Part shown: in pieces, positions 1 to 8,542 of the stretch
How the letters are laid out: each line of letters begins with the position of its first letter
How positions within the stretch are numbered: position 1 is the stretch's first letter
Origin: a bacterium
Lineage (GTDB): Bacteria; Pseudomonadota; Alphaproteobacteria; Rhizobiales; Aestuariivirgaceae
Direction: 5' to 3'
Length of the DNA stretch: 64,000 nucleotides
NCBI GenBank assembly: GCA_022842165.1
Contig: JALHQC010000003.1
Span: 112,928 to 176,927 of the forward strand
The notes under the pieces: model-generated
Database searches by the model: none
The model's input: the letters and a program-made list of their open reading frames with translations, nothing else
Told to the model about the DNA's origin: nothing
Translations under genes and position numbers: made by a program

Positions 1-1
1 G

Positions 2-310
2 CCGGTGAAGGCGGCACAGCGCCAGCTTGGCCAGTTCGAGAACCTGTTCAAGAACCTGGGCGATGTGAAGAACGGCTTCCCGAAGGAACTCGATCTGGCC
101 GAGATCTCGAACCGGGCGGAGTACGATCCGAAAATGCTGTCCACGAACCTGATGTTCGGTACCCCCGACGAAGTGATCGCCAAGCTGAAGCCCTATCAGC
201 AACTGGGCGTCGACCAGTTCACCTATTATGCCAGTCTCGGCCTTGGCCATGCAGAACAGAAGCGATCACTGGAGCTGTTCTGCAAGGACGTGATGCCCGC
301 GTTCGCGTGA
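2..310 (+). CDS. LLM-class flavin-dependent oxidoreductase, C-terminal fragment
   Basis: This is the 3' end of a gene that starts before the window; the frame is open from base 2 to the TGA at 308-310. The visible ~100 residues resemble the C-terminus of luciferase-like (bacterial-luciferase superfamily) monooxygenases: the stretch FGTPDEVIAKLKPYQQLGVD, followed by an aromatic 'FTYYASLGLG' strand and a terminal helix ending VMPAF, is the usual closing helix and strand of the TIM barrel. These enzymes use reduced FMN and O2. The substrate cannot be inferred from this piece. It lies 179 bp upstream of a CoA-transferase in the same orientation. Confidence 0.7.
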   Translation, partial: PVKAAQRQLGQFENLFKNLGDVKNGFPKELDLAEISNRAEYDPKMLSTNLMFGTPDEVIAKLKPYQQLGVDQFTYYASLGLGHAEQKRSLELFCKDVMPAFA

Positions 311-489
311 GGCAGGAAAGGCGCGGCGCATGCGTTCCAAGATCATCATCGGTGGACGGAAGCTGTCCTTCTCTGTGGCTGACGAAGCCCGCGGGTTCGC
401 CTTCCCGGACGGCCAGGCGGACTTCAGGAGCAGCGAAGTGAAGATAGCCAGCGCTTGCGGCGTGGCTCGCGGGACGCAATGGCTCGTCA

Positions 490-1713
490 ATGTCGATTGC
501 CCGAGACACGATCATGCCGGATAGCCCGCCAGGCGCCGGCATCCTGTCCGGCATCCGCGTACTCGATTTCAGCCGCATGCTGTCTGGCCCCTATTGCACG
601 ATGATGCTGGCCGACCATGGCGCGGAGGTGATCAAGATCGAGAGCCCGGAAGGCGACACCAGCCGCACCAACGGTCCCTATCGCGATGACGACCCCGAGA
701 AGATTTGGGCTGGTTACTTCGTCAGCCTCAACCGCAGCAAGAAAAGCGTCGTCCTCGATCTCAAGAGCGAGGAAGGCAAGGCTGCCGTGCGCGAGCTTGC
801 GAAAACATCGCAGGTGATCGTCGAGAACTTCAGGCCCGGCGTAATGGAGCGGCTTGGTCTTGGTTATGAGTCGCTGGCGGAATTGAATCCGGCGCTTGTC
901 TATGCGGCGATCCGCGGCTTCGGCGATCCGCGGAGCGGCGCCAGCCCTTATTCGGATTGGCCGTCCTACGATGTCGTCGCGCAGGCCATGGGCGGCCTCA
1001 TCAGCATGACCGGGCAAGACCGCGATCACCCGATGAAGACTGGCCCTGGCATCGGCGATGTGTTCACCGGCCTCATGATGTCGTTTGCCATTGTTGCGGC
1101 AGTCCGCCATGCGGAGAAGACCGGGCAGGGGCAGTTCGTCGATATCGGCATGTACGACGCGATGCTGAGCTTGTGCGAACGCATGGTCTATCAATACGAC
1201 ATGGAAGGAACCGTTGCCGGACCCTCGGGCAACGGCCACCCGCTGCTTGCGCCCTTCGGCCTGTTTCCGGCATCGGATGGCTGGATTTCCATCGGCGTGG
1301 TGGACGATGCGTTCTGGCGTGAACTTGTTCGCATCATGGGCCGTGAAGACCTCGCAGCCGACCGGCGCCTTGCCGATAAGGCCGGGCGGCGTCGCCATGC
1401 GGCGGAGGTCAACGCAGCTGTGGCAAGCTGGACACGCCAGTTCAGCAAGGCGGAACTGACTAAGACACTCGGCGGAAGACTGCCGTTCGGCCCGGTGAAT
1501 GACGCGCGTGACGTGTTCGCCGATCCGCATGTCGCGGTTCGCAACCTCATCGCCAGCATTCCGCATCCGGATGCAGGCCATGCGCCATGGAGGGTTGCGA
1601 ACAATCCGATCCGCTTCAGCCGGACACCGGCAATCCAGCCGGCAACGCCCCCGAAGCTTGGCGAGAACAATGCCGGCATCCTCACCCCGGCAATCAAGCC
1701 TCGCAAGACCTGA
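490..1713 (+). CDS. CaiB/BaiF (family III) CoA-transferase
   Basis: A 407-aa protein of the usual family III CoA-transferase length. The N-terminal motif VLDFSRMLSGPYCTMMLADHGAEVIKIE is characteristic and binds CoA; the conserved catalytic aspartate is in GPGIGDVFTGL near residue 184. Enzymes of this family move CoA between carboxylic acids in the cytoplasm; the acid here is unknown. An alternative ATG lies at 514, eight codons downstream, and may be the true start because the conserved core begins shortly after it. It is followed 21 bp later by an AA_synth-family gene and is probably co-transcribed with it. A second member of the family is at 38568-39731. Confidence 0.9.
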   Translation: MSIARDTIMPDSPPGAGILSGIRVLDFSRMLSGPYCTMMLADHGAEVIKIESPEGDTSRTNGPYRDDDPEKIWAGYFVSLNRSKKSVVLDLKSEEGKAAVRELAKTSQVIVENFRPGVMERLGLGYESLAELNPALVYAAIRGFGDPRSGASPYSDWPSYDVVAQAMGGLISMTGQDRDHPMKTGPGIGDVFTGLMMSFAIVAAVRHAEKTGQGQFVDIGMYDAMLSLCERMVYQYDMEGTVAGPSGNGHPLLAPFGLFPASDGWISIGVVDDAFWRELVRIMGREDLAADRRLADKAGRRRHAAEVNAAVASWTRQFSKAELTKTLGGRLPFGPVNDARDVFADPHVAVRNLIASIPHPDAGHAPWRVANNPIRFSRTPAIQPATPPKLGENNAGILTPAIKPRKT

Positions 1714-1734
1714 CACCACAAGAAGGAAAGACAC

Positions 1735-2337
1735 ATGGACCTCAGGATCAGAAAGCTCGTCAATTTCGAGGAGGAGATCAGGATCGAAGGAGAGCGCGTT
1801 GCAGATCCCGCGCTCCGCGTCTTCGGTGTTGCCGCCGTCGTCAGGAACCCGTGGGCGGGGCGGGGTTATGTTGACGATCTCAAGCCCGAAATCCGGGCCT
1901 TCGCTCCCATTCTCGGCAAGCTTCTGACAGACCGAATCCTGGCGCTGGCCGGTGGCGGCGACAAGATCGAAGCCTATGGCAAGGCTGCAATGGCGGGCCT
2001 CGATTGCGAACAGGAACATGCCTCGGCTCTCATCCACACGCTGCATTTCGGGAATTTCTTCAGGCAGGCGGTGGATGCCAAGAGCTATCTCGGGTTCACC
2101 AACACACGCGGGCCTGCAAATACGCAGATCAACATCCCCCTGATGGACAAGCACGACACGGGGCGGCGGTCGCACTACCTCACGGTGCAGTTCTCGATTT
2201 ACGACGCTCCGGCCGATAATGAGATTGTCGTTGCCTTCGGGGGCGCGACGGGCGGCAGGCCGCACCACCGCATCGGCGACCGCTATCAGGATCTAGCGGA
2301 AATCGGCGCGGACGTGAACAACCCCGCGCGGCTCTAG
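1735..2337 (+). CDS. Amino acid synthesis family protein (AA_synth/DUF1185-like)
   Basis: A 200-aa protein that I match to the AA_synth family (Pfam PF06684), a small family with no firmly established reaction. Supporting features are the start MDLRIRKLVNFEEEIRIEGE, the VVRNPWAGRGYVDDL segment, the central HTLHFGNFFR motif, and a C-terminal region with NEIVVAFGGATGGRPHHRIGD. There is no signal peptide or membrane helix, so it is cytosolic. The start ATG at 1735 follows an AAGAAGGAAAG Shine-Dalgarno sequence. Members of this family often sit beside amidase, monooxygenase and CoA-transferase genes, as here, so a role in amide or amino-acid derivative catabolism is likely, but this is inferred only from neighbours. 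Confidence 0.75.
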   Translation: MDLRIRKLVNFEEEIRIEGERVADPALRVFGVAAVVRNPWAGRGYVDDLKPEIRAFAPILGKLLTDRILALAGGGDKIEAYGKAAMAGLDCEQEHASALIHTLHFGNFFRQAVDAKSYLGFTNTRGPANTQINIPLMDKHDTGRRSHYLTVQFSIYDAPADNEIVVAFGGATGGRPHHRIGDRYQDLAEIGADVNNPARL

Positions 2338-2501
2338 GGTTTATGTTCTGACCACGCCGGTGTCCTGATGGCCTCATTCCTCGGGGTGAGTGGCAGGCCA
2401 TTCGGTGCCCGTCTCTCTAAACATCGTATGTTGGCATAAAATATTTGTCGAACGAGCGCGGGTGCCCCGCAGCAGTTCTCGCTTTCGGAGGAGACGCAGT
2501 G

Positions 2502-3983
2502 ATGACCGAAGTCCAGAGCTACCGGATGTGCATCGATGGCGAGTGGGTGGGAGCGGCGGACGGCGGCATACTCGAAAGCTATAACCCGGCAACGGGACAG
2601 GTCTGGGCCACGATCCCCAGCGCCACCGAGGGCGATGTCAACCGCGCCGTGGAGGCCGCTCATCGGGAGCTGAAGGGCCCGTGGGGCAAGCTCAACGGCA
2701 CCGAGCGTGGGAGGCTGTTGCGGAAACTGGCGGATCTTCTCGCCGATCAATCCGAAGCGCTGGGCCGAATTGAAACCATCGACACAGGCAAAATGTTCAA
2801 GGAAACGCGCTGGCAGGCGCGCTACATCGCCGACTACTTTCACTACTATGCGGGACTGGCCGACAAGATCCAGGGCGACACGCTGCCCATCGACAAGCCC
2901 GACATGTTCGCCTGCACCATCCGCGAGCCTCTGGGCGTCGTCGCGGCCATCGTGCCGTGGAACTCGCAGATTTTTCTGATGGCGGTGAAGATCGCCCCGG
3001 CGCTGGCGGCGGGCAACACGGTGGTGCTCAAGGCATCGGAACATGCCGCCGCGCCCATGCTGGAATTCGGCAGGCTGGTCGAGAGGGCGGGCTTCCCTAA
3101 AGGCGTCGTCAACATCATCACCGGCTCGGGCGAGCCGTGCGGGCGCGTACTGACCAGTCACCCGCTCGTCGCGCGCATCAGTTTCACGGGCGGCGTTCCG
3201 GCCGCCCGCAGCATCGTGCGCAATTCCGCGAACAATTTGGCCGAGGTCTCGCTGGAGCTTGGCGGCAAGAGCCCCGTGATGGTCTTCGCCGACGCCGATC
3301 TCGAGAGCGCCACCAACGGCGTGATGGCAGGCATCTTCGGTGCCAGCGGGCAAAGCTGCGTTGCGGGTTCACGCCTCTATCTGGAGGACTCGATTGCCGA
3401 CCAGTTTCTCGACGGACTGGTGCGCAGGGCCAAGGCCATTCGCATCGGAGATCCGATGGCCGAAGAAACCGAGATGGGGCCGCTCGCCACGCTCGGGCAG
3501 ATTGCGCACATCGAAGCCAATGTCGCCAAGGCGCAGCAGCAGGGCGGAACGGTTCTCGCCGGCGGCCGCCAGCCGCGCGAACACAACAGCGGCTGGTTCT
3601 ACGAGCCGACCATTGTCGATTGTCCGCGGCAGGACATGCAGATCGTCGGCACCGAGCTGTTCGGCCCGGTGCTGAGCGTGCTGCGCTTCAAGTCGGAAGA
3701 GGAAGTCCTCACCTACGCCAATGACTCCGAGTATGGGCTTGCCGCTGGCATTTTCACGCGCGACTCGGCGCGCGCCATGCGTGTGGCCAAATCCGTTCAT
3801 TCAGGCATCGTGTGGATGAACACCTACCGCATGGTGTCGCCCATGGCCGAGTTCGGCGGCTTCAAGAACAGCGGGCATGGCCGCGAAGCAGGCATGGCGG
3901 CCGTCTACGACTATACGCGCACCAAGACACTGTGGCTCAACACCTCTAACAAGCCGATGGCCAATCCCTTTGTCATGAGATGA
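2502..3983 (+). CDS. Aldehyde dehydrogenase family protein
   Basis: A 493-aa NAD(P)+-dependent aldehyde dehydrogenase of normal length. Visible catalytic elements are the oxyanion Asn154 in VPWNS, the NAD-binding Lys177 in VVLKASE, Glu252 in LELGGKSP and the nucleophile Cys286 in GASGQSC. I chose ATG 2502 because a strong GGAGGAG ribosome site lies 8-15 bases upstream and the protein then begins at the usual place; an upstream in-frame ATG (2445) would add 19 unrelated residues. It lies upstream of a B12-dependent diol dehydratase with 147 bp between. Oxidation of the dehydratase product (for example propionaldehyde or 3-hydroxypropionaldehyde) to the acid is therefore plausible but inferred. 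Confidence 0.92.
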   Translation: MTEVQSYRMCIDGEWVGAADGGILESYNPATGQVWATIPSATEGDVNRAVEAAHRELKGPWGKLNGTERGRLLRKLADLLADQSEALGRIETIDTGKMFKETRWQARYIADYFHYYAGLADKIQGDTLPIDKPDMFACTIREPLGVVAAIVPWNSQIFLMAVKIAPALAAGNTVVLKASEHAAAPMLEFGRLVERAGFPKGVVNIITGSGEPCGRVLTSHPLVARISFTGGVPAARSIVRNSANNLAEVSLELGGKSPVMVFADADLESATNGVMAGIFGASGQSCVAGSRLYLEDSIADQFLDGLVRRAKAIRIGDPMAEETEMGPLATLGQIAHIEANVAKAQQQGGTVLAGGRQPREHNSGWFYEPTIVDCPRQDMQIVGTELFGPVLSVLRFKSEEEVLTYANDSEYGLAAGIFTRDSARAMRVAKSVHSGIVWMNTYRMVSPMAEFGGFKNSGHGREAGMAAVYDYTRTKTLWLNTSNKPMANPFVMR

Positions 3984-4130
3984 CGACGATCCTTTGGGGC
4001 TTGTTGTTGGCCTTGAGGGGCGCCGGCAGGAAGTTGCCGTTTCGCTGCCGTCAACTGGCGGCTATGGTGCCCTCATCTCTTGACGGGACTTGATCCCGCC
4101 AACAGGATCAGCCCCTCGAGGAGCAATGCG

Positions 4131-6359
4131 ATGACAGGATCGAAGCGGTTTGCGAAGCGCGCGGAGCGGGCTGTCAACAAGGATACTTTCGTTCAGGAGG
4201 ATGCAAGTCTCGGCCTTGTGGTGATGGACAGTCCCAATGATCCGAAACCGTCGATCCGGATCGACAAGGGGCGCATTGTCGAAATCGATGGCTGCGACCA
4301 GGAGAATTTCGACACCATCGACCGCTATATCGCGCGCTATGCCATAAATGCCGAAGCGGCGGTGGAAGCGATGGCCACGGATTCGCTTGTTCTCGCCCGC
4401 ATGCTGGTCGATATCAACGTGCCGCGCCACAAGCTCATGTGGCTGATGTCGGGCTGCACGCCCGCCAAGCTGTGCGAGATCGTGTCGCATCTCAATGTCG
4501 TCGAGATGATGATGGCCATGCAGAAGATGCGGGCCCGTCAATCCCCTGGGAATCAGGCGCATGTCACCAACTGGAAGGAGAATCCGGTGCTGATGGCGGC
4601 CGATGCCGCAGAAGGTGCGCTGCGCGGGTTCGACGAGCTTGAAACCACCTGCCGCGTGGCCCGCGTGGCGCCGTTCAATTCGCTGGCGCTGCTTGTCGGG
4701 TCTCAGACCCCCCACGGCGGGGTGCTGACGCAATGCGCGGTCGAAGAGGGGCTCAACCTGCGGCTTGGCCTCAAGGGGCTCACCTCCTATGCCGAGACGC
4801 TGTCGGTCTATGGCACCGACGAGGCGCTGCGCGATGGCGACGATACGCCATGGTCGAAGGGGCTTCTGGCATCTGCCTATGCCTCGCGCGGCATCAAGAT
4901 CCGTTTCACATCCGGCACCGGCGCGGAAACACTGATGGGATATGAGCAGGGCAAGTCGATGCTCTATCTCGAGGCGCGCTGCCTGCTGTTGGTGAAGGGC
5001 TCGGGCGCGCAAGGGGTGCAGAACGGCTCGATCAGCTGCATTGCGTTACCCTCGGCATTGCCGGGCGGCGTGCGCGCCGTGCTGGCCGAGAACCTGATTG
5101 CCGCCTCGCTCGGGCTTGAGGTCGCGTCAGGCAATGATGCCATGTCATCTCATTCCGACATGCGCAAGGCGGCAAAGCTGATGCTGCAGTTCCTGCCCGG
5201 AACCGACTTCATCACCAGCGGCTACAGTTCCATGCCGCGCAAGGACAACATGTTCGGCGGCGGCAATTTCGATTCCGACGACATGGACGACTGGCTCGTC
5301 ATCCAGCGCGACATGCAGGTCGATGCCGGCATGGAGCCGGTCACGGAGGAGGCCGTGCTGGACGTCCGGCGCAAGGCCGGGAAGGCCCTGCAGGCGGTCT
5401 TCGGCGAACTCGGCTTTCCGCCGGTCAGCGACCAGGAGGTGGAGGCCGCGGCCACCGCCTATTGTTCGGACGACATGCCCGATCGCGATCTCGTCGAGGA
5501 TATCGCAGCGGCCGGTGCCTTCCTTGATGGACCATTGACGGCGCTGGATGTTATCTCCGCGCTGGACCGCAGGGGCTTCGAAGATATCGCCGCCAACATT
5601 CTCGGCATGCAGCGGGTGCGCGTGAGCGGGGATTATCTGCAACCCGCAGCCGTTCTGAACAGGCATTTCGAGGCGCAGAGCGCCTTCACCGATCGCAATC
5701 AGTATCAGGGACCCGGCACCGGCTTCCGCCTCAAAGGCGCGGCGCTGGCGAAGCTTTCGGCAATTCCGCAGGCAAGAACCGCAGCCGAAATGGTGCCGGC
5801 CTCCGCCGGGCGGGCCGGGGTGACGTTAAAATCCATCGGCGGTCCCGGGCCTGGCACAGCACGGGATGTGGTGATTGCCCTGGGGCCTGCCTTTGCCGCC
5901 GAGCTTGACACCACCTTATGCGGATTATCGCATGGCGAGGTGCTGAAAGCGCTGACTGCAGGCATCGAGAGCAAGGCCATGCACGCCCGTGTGGTGAAAT
6001 TCTTCCACACCGCGGATTGTGGCATGCTGGGATTCGAAGGGGCGAAGATCAGCGGTTCCGGGATTGCCATCGGGCTACAGTCGAAGGGCACGGCGGTGAT
6101 CCAGCGCAAGGGCCTCGCCCCCCTCAACAATCTCGAACTCTTTTCGCAGGCGCCTCTACTGTCGCGCGAGGCCTATTTCCAGATCGGCGCCAATGCGGCA
6201 TCGCATGCGATGAGATCGCCGCCGTCGCCGGTGCCGGTCAAGGTCGACAATATGGCGCGGCTCCGCCTCATCGTGCAGGCGATGCTGATGCACAAGCGCG
6301 AGATCGCCAGCATCGTGCCCGCAAAATCCCCCAGCGAAATGCAGGTCATCCATGACTGA
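4131..6359 (+). CDS. Coenzyme-B12 diol/glycerol dehydratase, fused large and medium subunits
   Basis: A 742-aa protein in which residues 1 to about 553 follow the PduC/DhaB large subunit nearly without gaps, and residues from about 570 to 742 follow the PduD medium subunit. Active-site residues of Klebsiella diol dehydratase appear shifted by one: Gln142 and His144 (NQAHVTN), Glu171 (DELETT) and Glu222 (SYAETLSVYG). The large-subunit end PGTGFRL and the medium-subunit core SGSGIAIGLQSKGTAVI are both present. The medium part lacks the N-terminal extension of PduD. It dehydrates 1,2-diols or glycerol to aldehydes by a radical mechanism. ATG 4131 follows a GAGGAG site; an upstream ATG at 4080 is rejected. 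The small-subunit gene overlaps the 3' end by 8 bp. No reactivase (DdrAB/PduGH) genes are in the window. Confidence 0.93.
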   Translation: MTGSKRFAKRAERAVNKDTFVQEDASLGLVVMDSPNDPKPSIRIDKGRIVEIDGCDQENFDTIDRYIARYAINAEAAVEAMATDSLVLARMLVDINVPRHKLMWLMSGCTPAKLCEIVSHLNVVEMMMAMQKMRARQSPGNQAHVTNWKENPVLMAADAAEGALRGFDELETTCRVARVAPFNSLALLVGSQTPHGGVLTQCAVEEGLNLRLGLKGLTSYAETLSVYGTDEALRDGDDTPWSKGLLASAYASRGIKIRFTSGTGAETLMGYEQGKSMLYLEARCLLLVKGSGAQGVQNGSISCIALPSALPGGVRAVLAENLIAASLGLEVASGNDAMSSHSDMRKAAKLMLQFLPGTDFITSGYSSMPRKDNMFGGGNFDSDDMDDWLVIQRDMQVDAGMEPVTEEAVLDVRRKAGKALQAVFGELGFPPVSDQEVEAAATAYCSDDMPDRDLVEDIAAAGAFLDGPLTALDVISALDRRGFEDIAANILGMQRVRVSGDYLQPAAVLNRHFEAQSAFTDRNQYQGPGTGFRLKGAALAKLSAIPQARTAAEMVPASAGRAGVTLKSIGGPGPGTARDVVIALGPAFAAELDTTLCGLSHGEVLKALTAGIESKAMHARVVKFFHTADCGMLGFEGAKISGSGIAIGLQSKGTAVIQRKGLAPLNNLELFSQAPLLSREAYFQIGANAASHAMRSPPSPVPVKVDNMARLRLIVQAMLMHKREIASIVPAKSPSEMQVIHD

Positions 6360-6738
6360 CGGAGACGACAACATTCGGCGCAGCCCGCGCAGTATCGATG
6401 TCAAGGACATCACGCTGGAGAATGTGCGGGCCGGAAAGATCACACCCGAGGACCTGACGATCCGGCGCACCACGCTGCTGCACCAGGCGGGAGTTGCCGA
6501 TCAGGAGGGCTATCCTCAGCTTGCCCGCAATTTCCGCCGTGCGGCGGAACTAACGGCGCTGCCCAATGATGTGCTGCTTGGCACCTACGAGAAGCTGCGC
6601 CCCTATCGTGCGACCTATTTCGAGCTGCTCGCCCTCTCGCAGGAGATTGCCGCCCGTTATGACGCGCCGGAAACAGGCGACTATATCCGGCAGGCGGCGG
6701 AAGCCTATCGCGACAAGGGGTTGCTGAAGCCGGAATAG
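6352..6738 (+). CDS. Coenzyme-B12 diol/glycerol dehydratase small subunit
   Basis: A 128-aa protein matching the PduE/DhaE small (gamma) subunit. Recognisable are DITLENVRAGKITPEDLTI, the QAGVADQEGYPQLARNF motif, and the C-terminal helical part with LRPYRATYFELLALSQEI. Its start overlaps the end of the fused large/medium chain by 8 bp, so translation is likely coupled, which suits a stoichiometric complex partner. The N-terminus is short compared with enteric PduE, whose extra N-terminal residues are linked to solubility and microcompartment targeting. No shell-protein genes are present nearby, so a microcompartment is not indicated. Confidence 0.92.
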   Translation: MTDGDDNIRRSPRSIDVKDITLENVRAGKITPEDLTIRRTTLLHQAGVADQEGYPQLARNFRRAAELTALPNDVLLGTYEKLRPYRATYFELLALSQEIAARYDAPETGDYIRQAAEAYRDKGLLKPE

Positions 6739-6755
6739 GCTGACTGGTGCCTGCT

Positions 6756-8519
6756 TCAGTAAACCGGCGTCGGGATGCCTTCCATGCGGGCTTTCAGCTG
6801 CAGCGCCACGAATTTCGAATAGTGCCGCGACAGATGCAGGTTGCCGCCGTGGAACCACAGCGCCTGCTGCTTCAAGGGCTTCCACATGTTGCGAAGCTCG
6901 CCTTCCCACGGGCCGGGATCGCCGCGCGCGCCAGATCCATAGCCCCAGTTGGGGCCAACCAGATCGGCGGTCTGGCGCGAGATGATCGCCGCCACCCATT
7001 CGTTCATCGGCAGGTAGCCGGTCGCATAGACGATCACGTCGGCCGGAACTTCGCTGCCATCTGTCAGCACGACCGCCTTCGGCTTTACCTCCCTGATCTC
7101 GACGCCACTTCGCACCTTCACCTGGCCGCTGGCGATCAGTTCCGAACATCCAACGTCAATGTAATAGCCCGAGCCGGTGCGCAGCGCCTTCATCAGAAGG
7201 CCATCGCCATCGATGCCATAATCCGTCTTGAAGCCAGCCGTGTTGAGCCGCGCGACAAGATCGGCATCGCGCCTGGCGATCTCGGCATAGAGCGGGCGCT
7301 GCGCGTCCGGCAGAAGGCGGAAGGGAGTCGCGGCGAAGATCATGTCGGCCTTGTCGGCGTCGATACCTTTCTCAATCGCCTCTTCGGAATAAAGCCCTGC
7401 GAAAGCGACCTCCATCAGCGATTCGGACCGCACCACCGTCGTCGGCGTCCGCTGGATCATGGTGACGTCGGCGCCATTTTCCCACAAGTCGGCGCAGATA
7501 TCGTGGGCCGAACTGTTGGCGCCGACGACGATGCAGCGCCTGCCGTTGAAGTCCGACCCATCCTTGTGCCGGCTCGAATGATATTGGACGCCTGCAAAGC
7601 TTTCCTGGCCGGGAAGCGACACCTCGCGCGGCGGCCCGTAGGAGCCGGTTGCAAACACCAGCTGCTTCGGCTTCAGCAGGACATCCTTGCCGTCACGCCG
7701 CACAAGCAACGACCACTCCTGCGCGGTGGGATCATATGATGCCTTTACCGCCTCGGTGGATGACCAGTAGTTCAGTTCCATGATCTTCGTGTAGGACTCG
7801 AGCCAGTCGCCCATCTTGTCCTTGGGCGTGAATACCGGCCAATCATCCGGGAACGGAAGATAGGGCAGGTGGTCGTACCAGACGGGATCATGGAGAACGA
7901 GCGTGCGGTAGCGGTTCCGCCAGGAATCGCCGGCGCGCGCGTTCTTCTCGATGATGATTGTCGGAACGCCCAGCCGCCTCAGGCGAGCACCAAGTGCAAT
8001 GCCGCCCTGGCCACCGCCGATGATCACGCAATAGGGCTGGCGAGAAATCCCAAGTTCGCGCATCTCTGCCTCGCGCTCGTCCGTCCACGTCACGCGGTGC
8101 TTCGATGCACCGTGGACGATCCCCTTCCGGCGCGTCCGGCCCTTCCTTTCCTCGTGGCCTTTCAATTCTTCCATGGCCGTCAGGATCGTGAAGCCCTTGC
8201 CGCCTTTCAGCCGTACATGGCCCTTGCCGCGGGCAACTGCGGTGTCGAAGCTGAACCAAGCGGAAGTGATGCCGTCAGCGGTTTCAGCCTCGCCTTCCAT
8301 CCGGAAGTTGCCCGGTCTTGCGCTGGGGATCGTTTGTTGCAGCATCGCCCTAATGGCCTCGCGGCCCTCGAGCGTCCTGATGTTCCAGGTCAACGATACA
8401 AGATCGCGCCAAAAGCACTCGGCGCCGAAGAGGGCCACTGCTGCTGCAGCGTCTCCCGCTTCCAGGGCCTTGCTCAATTGCCGAAGCCAGCCGCTTGCCA
8501 CCGTTGCATCATCTGCCAT
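6756..8519 (-). CDS. Flavin-dependent monooxygenase with N-terminal NTF2/SnoaL-like domain
   Basis: A 587-aa protein. Residues 1 to about 145 look like an NTF2/SnoaL-type cone domain (LSKALEAGDAAAAVALFG, then ECFWRDLVSLTW and LEGREAIRAML). The remainder is a class B flavin monooxygenase/NAD(P)-binding oxidoreductase: an FAD-binding GGGQGGIALGARLRRLG, then WRNRYRTLVLHDP, and a second nucleotide site at VVGANSSAHDICADLWENG. The C-terminal VIVYATGYLPMNEW matches the ATG motif of these enzymes. Start ATG 8519 follows a CTGGAGAC site; upstream sequence in the same frame belongs to the preceding gene's other frame. It ends a minus-strand operon behind an RpiR regulator and a D-aminoacylase. The substrate is unknown. 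Confidence 0.88.
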   Translation of the reverse strand: MADDATVASGWLRQLSKALEAGDAAAAVALFGAECFWRDLVSLTWNIRTLEGREAIRAMLQQTIPSARPGNFRMEGEAETADGITSAWFSFDTAVARGKGHVRLKGGKGFTILTAMEELKGHEERKGRTRRKGIVHGASKHRVTWTDEREAEMRELGISRQPYCVIIGGGQGGIALGARLRRLGVPTIIIEKNARAGDSWRNRYRTLVLHDPVWYDHLPYLPFPDDWPVFTPKDKMGDWLESYTKIMELNYWSSTEAVKASYDPTAQEWSLLVRRDGKDVLLKPKQLVFATGSYGPPREVSLPGQESFAGVQYHSSRHKDGSDFNGRRCIVVGANSSAHDICADLWENGADVTMIQRTPTTVVRSESLMEVAFAGLYSEEAIEKGIDADKADMIFAATPFRLLPDAQRPLYAEIARRDADLVARLNTAGFKTDYGIDGDGLLMKALRTGSGYYIDVGCSELIASGQVKVRSGVEIREVKPKAVVLTDGSEVPADVIVYATGYLPMNEWVAAIISRQTADLVGPNWGYGSGARGDPGPWEGELRNMWKPLKQQALWFHGGNLHLSRHYSKFVALQLKARMEGIPTPVY

Positions 8520-8542
8520 GTTGCAGTCTCCAGTCTTGCATG

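Noticed and set aside
487..2268. 593-aa minus-strand open frame
   Set aside because: It is antisense to a clear CoA-transferase and an AA_synth-family gene; no recognisable domain, no ribosome site, and the composition is what a GC-rich shadow frame gives.
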